Origin: Minisyncoccota bacterium
Lineage (GTDB): Bacteria; Patescibacteriota; Minisyncoccia; Phycocordibacterales; UBA5272
DNA: 8,006 bases
Direction: 5' to 3'
NCBI GenBank assembly: GCA_022843645.1
Contig: JALHNF010000031.1
Location: forward strand, 1-8,006
How positions within the stretch are numbered: the stretch's first letter is position 1; each line of letters starts with the position of its first letter. A program made the position numbers and the translations under genes. This document shows, one piece after another, positions 1 through 4,860 of this stretch. The notes under the pieces are model-generated. The model saw only the letters and a list, made by a program, of their open reading frames with translations, searched no databases and was not told where the DNA came from.

Positions 1-59
1 TTATCATGTTCTGCTACAAAATCAGTTTTGGGGAAGTGTTCTTTTGATCCTTCAAGCAT
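1..59 (-). CDS. Partial CDS, N-terminus only (cut by left edge), unknown protein
   Basis: A leftward frame opens with ATG at 59 and stays open to the window edge, giving about 19 residues that begin MLEGSKEHFPKTDF. The composition is polar and soluble-looking, with no signal peptide. The product cannot be identified from so few residues. Support for a real gene comes from a perfect extended -10 box (TGCTATAAT) ending 29 nt before the ATG, the same spacing seen before the FkbM methyltransferase gene, and from the gene sitting on the same strand as its neighbours. No Shine-Dalgarno is visible. An alternative ATG at 63 stops after three codons. Confidence 0.4.
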   Translation of the reverse strand, partial: MLEGSKEHFPKTDFVAEHD

Positions 60-88
60 ACATTTATGACGTTATAATAATTGAGTAT

Positions 89-97
89 ATTATAGCA
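89..97 (-). promoter_or_regulatory. Extended -10 promoter for the left-edge gene
   Basis: Read leftward, the sequence is TGC followed by a perfect TATAAT. No convincing -35 lies 16-18 nt upstream, which is acceptable for an extended -10. Transcription would start near 82 and give a leader of about 23 nt. The box overlaps an AT-only inverted repeat (TATAATA at 73-79, TATTATA at 88-94). Confidence 0.45.
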
Positions 98-133
98 GCT
101 TTAATCTGCACGTCTGGGACGAAGTCGGAACAC

Positions 134-697
134 TTACAAAGACTGTGCGAGTGTGATTATAATTAAAATACCCAGCGAATTTAAAACAAGAGACAGGATT
201 AAAAACTGCCAACTTTTAAGCTTCGCGATACCAAGGAGAGTTATTCCTATTTCATCAGGAAACGGTGAGGCAATAATAATTGCACCCAATACTGGTGCTA
301 GCCAGGCGAAATAAGGAGTCGCTAAAAGATGAGATATATGAAACCCTCCCAGTCTCATAAACACAGGCTTTATTTCTTCAAAAACACGGTCTTTAAGAAA
401 CCTAAAGATTATATAATCCCCGAGGACACTTCCTAAGCCAGCAATGAAAGCAACTTCAAGAGGATGTAACTCTTTAGCTAAATAAAACAGAACAACACTT
501 GCTGGTGCAACAGTAAAAGTTGAGACAAAAAATATCCCCGCAATAAATGCACCTAAATACCCTAAGTCCCCAATACTCGAAATTATGTTTTTTACATAAG
601 GAGTGTCAGCAAAGTAAAAAAATAACGCCAAACTTACAGCAAGTAAGAATGTATTTTTAAATCTCCAGTACTTATATTTTTTAATTAGTTGATACAT
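134..697 (-). CDS. Small polytopic membrane protein, VTT/DedA-like
   Basis: This is a 187-residue integral membrane protein with a basic N-terminus (KKYKYWRFK) and hydrophobic segments at roughly 15-30, 45-75, 82-100, 126-145 and 163-183. Residues 44-105 look like the first half of a VTT (SNARE-associated/DedA, PF09335) domain: a Gly-rich helix, prolines near 65, then the G-S-V-L-G-D-Y pattern at 89-95 followed by a basic stretch. The segment SPFPDEIG at 144-151 resembles the proline-containing re-entrant loop of that family. DedA/VTT proteins are linked to lipid scrambling and membrane homeostasis, but that function is inferred here. The protein is at the short end for the family. It starts 7 nt after the stop of the upstream 61-residue gene, so the two are probably co-transcribed. 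No Shine-Dalgarno is seen. Confidence 0.65.
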   Translation of the reverse strand: MYQLIKKYKYWRFKNTFLLAVSLALFFYFADTPYVKNIISSIGDLGYLGAFIAGIFFVSTFTVAPASVVLFYLAKELHPLEVAFIAGLGSVLGDYIIFRFLKDRVFEEIKPVFMRLGGFHISHLLATPYFAWLAPVLGAIIIASPFPDEIGITLLGIAKLKSWQFLILSLVLNSLGILIIITLAQSL

Positions 698-704
698 TGC
701 CCGA

Positions 705-890
705 CTACCGCTTGAATGATACAGACATAATATACAAACTAAGCACGATACCTATTCCTAAAAATACATTTATGTACTCAGAAAATATTTCTTTCCAACA
801 TACTCCGATGACAATTCCTAAAGAAAGCAGTGCGAGTTTAAATAAACCAATTTGCCACCAACTGTATGTATAGTTTTTAAATATCGTCAT
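705..890 (-). CDS. Mini membrane protein, two helices, unknown function
   Basis: The ATG at 890 gives 61 residues. A TTG at 908 would add six, but the ATG is preferred. The N-terminus (MTIFKNYTYSWWQIG) is followed by two hydrophobic helices at about 15-31 and 40-56 and a basic tail (SFKR), suggesting a small bitopic hairpin protein of the inner membrane. The layout W-W-x-x-G-x-x-K, then G-x-x-x-G, recalls short uncharacterised proteins often found in CPR genomes. That is a memory-based impression, not a search result. It is the first gene of a probable operon with the VTT-like gene 7 nt downstream. Its leader is long (about 76 nt) and contains a hairpin. Confidence 0.6.
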   Translation of the reverse strand: MTIFKNYTYSWWQIGLFKLALLSLGIVIGVCWKEIFSEYINVFLGIGIVLSLYIMSVSFKR

Positions 891-940
891 ACTTATATTA
901 TGACACAAAATTATTGGGTTGACTGGCTGCGATGTATGGT

Positions 941-959
941 CTGGTACCTAAGGCACCAG
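941..959 (-). other. Hairpin in the leader of the mini membrane protein gene
   Basis: CTGGTGCC and GGTACCAG (read leftward) form an 8-bp stem with one A-C mismatch around a TTA loop. It begins about 7 nt after the predicted transcription start and ends about 50 nt before the ATG at 890. No U-tract follows on either strand, so it does not look like an intrinsic terminator. A 5'-end stabilising hairpin or a protein-binding site are possible. Confidence 0.35.
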
Positions 960-972
960 CTCTCATAAGGGT

Positions 973-981
973 ATTCTAGCA
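973..981 (-). promoter_or_regulatory. Extended -10 promoter for the 61-residue gene and the VTT-like gene
   Basis: Read leftward, TGC precedes TAGAAT, a 5/6 match to TATAAT with the extended TGn element. No good -35 is seen. The predicted start of transcription is near 966. It lies just after the stop of the WapI-like gene, which suggests the membrane-protein pair has its own promoter. Confidence 0.35.
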
Positions 982-1012
982 CAAATACACTTACCTTACT
1001 GACCCGTTTAGG

Positions 1013-1468
1013 TCACCCTAGTTTATTTACCCGTACAGGATATTGAGCCAATTCCTTCTCTAATTCTTTCGATAACTCTAGTAACTCATGGTTTGTAAAT
1101 ACACAATCAACAAAGTATTCTTTATCTGTATCTTTCACAGATTTAGGCTTCGATTCATAATCAAAACAGATTCTGATTGTTTTCATTTCATCACCTTGTT
1201 TTGTGCAAAGAAAATCTAAATTAGGTTCCATAAAAAAGACTTGACCATATTTATTCACGGATAGATCCTTAAACCAATCAATTAGACTTTGGAATTCAGA
1301 GGTTAAAAGTGAAGGGTCAACTGTCTGCCAATTACCCATATTTGAATTTACATTTATATAAATATTCAGCCAGTTCGAATCATAGTCCCCAGGTGTTTTT
1401 ATATCTGGGAACTGATAATTTGTAACCTTGAATTCGACCGTCTGATTATTTATTCCTTTAAATATCAT
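1013..1468 (-). CDS. WapI-family immunity-like protein
   Basis: This is a 151-residue soluble acidic protein without signal peptide or membrane segment. Its architecture matches what I know of the WapI-type immunity family: an N-terminal beta-rich part ending in YQFPD (about 18-22), then the hallmark D-Y-D-S-N-W-L at 28-34, N-x-G-x-W at 43-48, DPSLLTSEF at 52-60 leading into the I-D-W-F helix (63-66), a central F-x-x-EPNLDF strand at 79-87, and a C-terminal helix L-x-x-x-x-x-E-L-A-Q-Y-P-V-R at 133-146. In Bacillus, WapI protects the cell from the C-terminal toxin of the contact-dependent protein WapA. Homologues are widespread as solitary genes. No Rhs/WapA-like toxin is in this window, so the partner and role are unknown. 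The ATG at 1468 has no Shine-Dalgarno or clear promoter. The gene stops with TGA and stands apart from its neighbours by about 100 nt on each side. Confidence 0.7.
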   Translation of the reverse strand: MIFKGINNQTVEFKVTNYQFPDIKTPGDYDSNWLNIYINVNSNMGNWQTVDPSLLTSEFQSLIDWFKDLSVNKYGQVFFMEPNLDFLCTKQGDEMKTIRICFDYESKPKSVKDTDKEYFVDCVFTNHELLELSKELEKELAQYPVRVNKLG

Positions 1469-1583
1469 AGTTTATATTAACATAGTTCGAATCTCAATCC
1501 CTCATGTGTTTAGGTCTCGAAACTTCGTAAAAATATTCTTTAAAATTCTACCTGTCTAGGTCCTTCGATACTTTACTAAGCTG

Positions 1584-1654
1584 CTGCCGGACTTGGGATC
1601 GAACCAAGATTAACGGGATCAGAATCCGTTGTCCTACCATTAGACGATCCGGCA
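1584..1654 (-). tRNA. tRNA-Gln (anticodon CTG)
   Basis: A complete cloverleaf can be folded. The acceptor stem is TGCCGGA (1654-1648) with TCCGGCA (1591-1585), all 7 bp paired, and G at 1584 as discriminator, as in bacterial tRNA-Gln. The D-arm contains TAATGGTAG. The anticodon loop is TTCTGAT with CTG at 1622-1620, reading CAG codons. The variable loop is 4 nt. The T-arm is CTTGG-TTCGATC-CCAAG. The anticodon stem ACGGA/CCCGT closes with an A-C mismatch next to the loop. The 3' CCA is not encoded (CAG follows the discriminator) and would be added by a nucleotidyltransferase. A promoter sits just upstream. Confidence 0.93.
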
Positions 1655-1663
1655 ATGGATCAC

Positions 1664-1692
1664 ATAGTACCGTATAATGGCCCTGTTTTCAA
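1664..1692 (-). promoter_or_regulatory. Promoter of tRNA-Gln
   Basis: Read leftward, TTGAAA (1692-1687, 5/6 of the -35 consensus) is separated by exactly 17 nt from TACTAT (1669-1664, 4/6 of the -10). The predicted start is near 1657, three bases before the mature 5' end. Most of the 48-nt gap between the ligase-like gene's stop and the tRNA is taken up by this promoter, and no terminator hairpin is visible there. Confidence 0.45.
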
Positions 1693-1702
1693 TTCGACGT
1701 TT

Positions 1703-3880
1703 TTATCTCAAAGAATCTATGATCTGGACCAGGCGATTAGCGGCATCTGGGTTGAGCGCCCTCACTTCAGCAAAATATTTATTATATGTGGCAAAATCAC
1801 CTTTTTCGTATGCTTGCACAGCGCGAAGTGCACGGTAATCTGTTTTCGCATCATTCACCTGCTTGTCATAGGACTTACTTATAACCAGGTCATAGTTTTG
1901 ATCAGTGGCATCCTTTAGAAACTGTGGCTCAAGTGTCTTGGCCTCGTCATCTTTTCCTGCCCTGTATAAAGCAATAATATAACGAGCTTTCGCAGCCAAA
2001 AAGTCCGGATTGAGCTCATATGCCTCTTTGCTAATTTGTAAGGCTGTATCATAGTCACCGAGAAGCCGATATGCAAGAGCTCTGTCAAACATAATGAGTT
2101 GTTTCTTTGGAGAAAGTGCCTGTGCTTGATCAAAAAGTTTAATTGCTTCTTCTGTCTGACCAAGCTGCAAAAGGAGTGAGCCACTGACTTGATACATACG
2201 AGGATTTTTTGGGTCTTTTTCTAGTTCGTCCTCAAGCTCACTGAGAACTGTCTGCACCCACCTACTCTTTTGTTCGTTGGATATATTTTGTTTTTGCAGC
2301 ACAGGAATTAGTTTTTGAACTAGTTGTTCTCGAGCTTCAGTGCGACCTAAAGGATATTGTGCGGCTTGTACAAACTTTTCAAGACTATGCGCAAGGAGTG
2401 TTTCTGTGGTGTACGCATCGCCTATATTTTTACGAGTCCAATTTTCTACCGCACTATCACTTGGTGCGGTAAGTGCAACATCTGTATACCTCATTGCTTG
2501 TATCAACGTACGCGCACTCATCCATGGCTTATACACTAAAAAGATAATGCCTGAGATACTGATTAAGAGAATAATTATGGCAAGTATACGTGCCTTTGTC
2601 TCACTCAGTATGTGTTTCTTTTCACCGTTTTCCACATAAGTTCTCCATGTAAGATATGTAAGGATGAAGACAAAAAGAATGTAGCTAACGATATTATCAA
2701 ATACAAAAAGATTAAACGTAAAATATGCAACAAAGAATCCTGTCCAGACAATTCTTTCAGACTCACTCAATATGCGATCTCTTCCCTTTTTTAGCCAAAG
2801 CATGTAAAAAGCTGTTGCATATAAAGCAAGGTACGCGATCAACCCTACGATACCTCCGGCAATAAGCCAATCAAAGAATACGTTGTGTGATCTGTCATAC
2901 CAAGGCTCGTATGGGCCCATACGAGGATCGAAATGCTTTGAAAACACATACAAGAAATTATCTTGACCATAGCCAATTATCGGACTCTCTTTAAAACCCT
3001 CAAAGCTCATTTGCCATGTATATAAGCGCGACTGAGCGGTGAAAGCAGAGAGCGAGATAGTCGACAACCTTTGAAGAGACGGTGTTGTTTGAATAAAAGT
3101 TGAGTCTTTAAAAACAATAAAAAGCCCCACAAGCGCAATACCTAGAGTCAAGAATCCGATAGACACTTTTTTCATTATCGGAAACTCTGTTGTACGCACC
3201 ATAAAAAGTATCGCCATTAAAAATCCTGCCACGGCAAGTCCAAGCACCCCTCCTCGTGTGAGCGTAAGAAAGATAAAAATAGCGTTTATCACACTCAGTA
3301 TCCCGTACCCGAATCGAGCAAAAGTATTTTTAGTTGAAAAGAGAAGCCACAAGATGATAAATACATACGTTAGAAAATATCCAGCTAAATACGCAGCATT
3401 ACCGAGCGCGGCATCTAAGCGTATACCCTGAGGGGCTTCATTTGCCCCAAAGTATTGCACAGTAGCAGACAGAAGTACGTATATATTTGCAATCAGAGAG
3501 ACTTTGAATATGGTTCTCCACTCTTTGAGAGATGCGATAGTGTTATAGAGGAGTACAAATAATAAAAATAAAAGTGCGTGAGTGAACCACCCTTCCATTC
3601 GCTCAAAGTTGCTCCAGAGACTCCTGGTCGTGTTTTCAGCAAATAATGCAGCGATACCGAGCGTTGTCACAAGAGCTAAAAACGTGATATGTGTCGGTGT
3701 TTTCAAGAAAGAAAGGGTTCTGTGTTTCCAAATAAAATAAGCAGATACGAGAGCGATAGTAAGAACAAGTGCTCTGAATAGAAGATTTTTTCCAGTAACA
3801 AAGGGGAAAAGAAGCGATTCTGATATGAATGTTGGAACAAAAAGGACGGCTACGGCCAGGAACAAAAAAATGTTTCTCAT
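1703..3880 (-). CDS. O-antigen ligase/polymerase-like membrane protein with C-terminal TPR region
   Basis: The product is 725 residues from the ATG at 3880. A GTG at 3889 would add three residues, but it lies at or before the transcription start implied by the -10 box. About 11-12 transmembrane helices fill residues 1-450. The Wzy_C/O-antigen ligase domain (PF04932) is recognised by TRGG at 208-211, GYGQDNF at about 303-309, and the large periplasmic-loop motif R-S-H-N-V-F-F-D-W-L ending in AGGIVGL (330-347). H332 corresponds to the histidine important in WaaL-type enzymes. After the last helix (432-450), the rest should be outside the cell. It holds a helical spacer and about three TPR units at 557-656, each ending in a proline-containing turn such as LSPKK or LNPDF, plus a partial repeat near 685-716. 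This class joins lipid-linked glycans to one another, to lipid A or to proteins. Which acceptor is used here cannot be told. It lies 37 nt downstream of the FkbM methyltransferase gene. Confidence 0.88.
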   Translation of the reverse strand: MRNIFLFLAVAVLFVPTFISESLLFPFVTGKNLLFRALVLTIALVSAYFIWKHRTLSFLKTPTHITFLALVTTLGIAALFAENTTRSLWSNFERMEGWFTHALLFLLFVLLYNTIASLKEWRTIFKVSLIANIYVLLSATVQYFGANEAPQGIRLDAALGNAAYLAGYFLTYVFIILWLLFSTKNTFARFGYGILSVINAIFIFLTLTRGGVLGLAVAGFLMAILFMVRTTEFPIMKKVSIGFLTLGIALVGLFIVFKDSTFIQTTPSLQRLSTISLSAFTAQSRLYTWQMSFEGFKESPIIGYGQDNFLYVFSKHFDPRMGPYEPWYDRSHNVFFDWLIAGGIVGLIAYLALYATAFYMLWLKKGRDRILSESERIVWTGFFVAYFTFNLFVFDNIVSYILFVFILTYLTWRTYVENGEKKHILSETKARILAIIILLISISGIIFLVYKPWMSARTLIQAMRYTDVALTAPSDSAVENWTRKNIGDAYTTETLLAHSLEKFVQAAQYPLGRTEAREQLVQKLIPVLQKQNISNEQKSRWVQTVLSELEDELEKDPKNPRMYQVSGSLLLQLGQTEEAIKLFDQAQALSPKKQLIMFDRALAYRLLGDYDTALQISKEAYELNPDFLAAKARYIIALYRAGKDDEAKTLEPQFLKDATDQNYDLVISKSYDKQVNDAKTDYRALRAVQAYEKGDFATYNKYFAEVRALNPDAANRLVQIIDSLR

Positions 3881-3891
3881 AGATCCCACTT

Positions 3892-3897
3892 ATTATA
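3892..3897 (-). promoter_or_regulatory. -10 box before the ligase-like gene
   Basis: A perfect TATAAT read leftward ends 11 nt before the ATG at 3880. The implied start of transcription, near 3885, would leave a leader of only about 5 nt. The region 17 nt upstream (TAGAAT) is a poor -35. If real, it allows the ligase-like gene to be transcribed separately from the methyltransferase gene ahead of it. Confidence 0.35.
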
Positions 3898-3917
3898 CCC
3901 TACAGGTATGACAGATT

Positions 3918-4742
3918 CTACTCCCCGTCTTTTAAGACGGCCTCAAAAAGAAAACGTCCTGGAGTCGCTAATGGCACGAGTGTGGTAGTATGCGAACGAG
4001 CAAGACTGTTTACTATATGTTCTGGCCCCTGTAAAGCAATGTCGGCATGGATCTCACCCATAATAAAACCAACATCTTTTAATCTTGTGAGATTTTTAAT
4101 TATTTCAAATTCAGCGCCCTCAACATCAAGTTTCAAAACATCAATCTTTTTTACCCCCAGATAATCGAAAAGGCTGTCCACACTAAGAGCAGAGACTTGT
4201 ATTTTTGATGAAGCGGTATGTATATTAAAAAAGGAATGCTCAAGATTTCGTGTAGGGTGAACAAAAAAGTCTAGAACTTTTTCTGATCCAGCTAAAGCGG
4301 TTTTGAATAGGTGTACATTGTTCAGGGGAACTTGCTTTACATTCTTTTCTAAAAGAGCGAATGTTGCTGGCTCTGGCTCAAATGCATAGACGTGCGCGTG
4401 TGGATATGTCAACGCATAAAAAAGAGCCGTCAGTCCGATGTTGGCTCCCGCATCAACAACAACACCCACTGATTGAGCAATATCTTCGGGAAGCGTATAG
4501 ATTCTATCGAGAAAAACTTCCTTGAGAATAGCCAATTCTCCGTCTGTGCCCTGTAAATGTATTTCTTGACGATATGACCCTATCTTTATAAACACAGAGA
4601 AAGGAACTGCCTTCCACTGATACTTGGCCATACATGGTATATATAATGACCAAGCCAGCAGCATCAACTTTGACAGCGACCCTGATGCCAGAGAGACAAG
4701 TTGCACTCTCCAGTAGATTTTTTTATACATTTCTTGTGGCAT
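3918..4742 (-). CDS. FkbM family methyltransferase
   Basis: This is a 274-residue SAM-dependent methyltransferase of the FkbM type (Methyltransf_21, PF05050). The SAM-binding motif I is V-V-D-A-G-A-N-I-G-L-T-A at 95-106. The acidic loop EPEP at 122-125 ends the second strand. The family signature K-L-D-V-E-G-A-E is at 204-211, followed by EII. The first 35 residues are basic and hydrophobic (WRVQLVSLASG...), possibly membrane-associating, and precede a small beta region at 45-75. FkbM proteins O-methylate polyketides, and homologues in glycan loci are thought to methylate sugars. Here the context of flippase, ligase and glycosyltransferases suggests a glycan substrate, by inference. ATG at 4742 is chosen; a second ATG lies at 4730. 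No Shine-Dalgarno precedes either. It is transcribed divergently from the flippase gene. Confidence 0.88.
   Translation of the reverse strand: MPQEMYKKIYWRVQLVSLASGSLSKLMLLAWSLYIPCMAKYQWKAVPFSVFIKIGSYRQEIHLQGTDGELAILKEVFLDRIYTLPEDIAQSVGVVVDAGANIGLTALFYALTYPHAHVYAFEPEPATFALLEKNVKQVPLNNVHLFKTALAGSEKVLDFFVHPTRNLEHSFFNIHTASSKIQVSALSVDSLFDYLGVKKIDVLKLDVEGAEFEIIKNLTRLKDVGFIMGEIHADIALQGPEHIVNSLARSHTTTLVPLATPGRFLFEAVLKDGE
3925..3940. repeat. Hairpin at the 3' end of the FkbM gene
   Basis: CCGTCTT (3925-3931) and AAGACGG (3934-3940) form a perfect 7-bp inverted repeat with a 2-nt spacer, inside the last codons of the methyltransferase gene. No T-run follows in the direction of transcription, so it is not a canonical intrinsic terminator. 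It could slow RNA polymerase or protect the mRNA 3' end ahead of the ligase-like gene's promoter. Confidence 0.4.
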
Positions 4743-4745
4743 TTT

Positions 4746-4839
4746 AGGCAGGATGCTTATTTAGTCTTAGTATTATATAGCAAATACACTATCCTGAGAA
4801 AAGTAAGCGAGGCGCACCTTTAAATACAGCATCCTTCCT
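4746..4839. repeat. 12-bp inverted repeat in the divergent control region
   Basis: AGGCAGGATGCT at 4746-4757 and AGCATCCTTCCT at 4828-4839 are inverted copies matching at 11 of 12 positions, with 70 bp between them. Each copy therefore reads AGCATCCTnCCT in the sense direction of its own gene: just before the methyltransferase ATG on the minus strand, and just before the flippase -10 on the plus strand. A shared regulator binding both arms is possible. Confidence 0.45.
4772..4800 (-). promoter_or_regulatory. Promoter of the FkbM gene
   Basis: Read leftward, TTCTCA (4800-4795, 4/6 of the -35) is separated by 17 nt from a perfect TATAAT (4777-4772). Transcription would start near 4765, giving a leader of about 23 nt that contains one arm of the inverted repeat. 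Confidence 0.5.
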
Positions 4840-4846
4840 GTATACT
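4819..4846 (+). promoter_or_regulatory. Candidate promoter of the flippase operon
   Basis: TTTAAA (4819-4824, 4/6 of the -35), a 16-nt spacer and TATACT (4841-4846, 5/6 of the -10) would start transcription near 4853, about 8 nt before the ATG at 4861. A second -10-like hexamer, TATAAA at 4851-4856, would make the message leaderless. Either way the leader is very short. One arm of the inverted repeat lies in the spacer. Confidence 0.35.
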
Positions 4847-4860
4847 TTACTATAAACGAC

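Noticed and set aside
73..94. Inverted repeat TATAATA/TATTATA considered as an operator
   Set aside because: It is made only of A and T and overlaps -10-like sequence, so it is expected often in AT-rich promoters.
919..947. Rightward TTGACT considered as a -35 box
   Set aside because: The hexamer 17 nt downstream (TGGTAC) is a poor -10, and no rightward gene follows.
1000..1015. TGACC/GGTCA hairpin at the stop of the WapI-like gene considered as a terminator
   Set aside because: The stem is only 5 bp with no T-run on either strand.
1476..1492. GTTCGAATCTCAA resembling a tRNA T-loop
   Set aside because: The flanking bases do not pair and no other tRNA arms are present.
1505..1580. Two similar segments (TAGGTC..CGAAACTT and TAGGTCC..CGATACTT) between the WapI-like gene and the tRNA
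   Set aside because: They are short and imperfect, with only two copies and no symmetry. Chance is sufficient.
1655..1918. Rightward open frame of 87 codons across the tRNA promoter and the 3' end of the ligase-like gene
   Set aside because: It is antisense to a well-supported TPR region, starts inside the tRNA promoter region, and its translation has no recognisable domain.
2340..2794. Several rightward open frames antisense to the ligase-like gene
   Set aside because: They mirror hydrophobic codons of the opposite strand, are Cys/Ser-rich, and have no start signals or family features.
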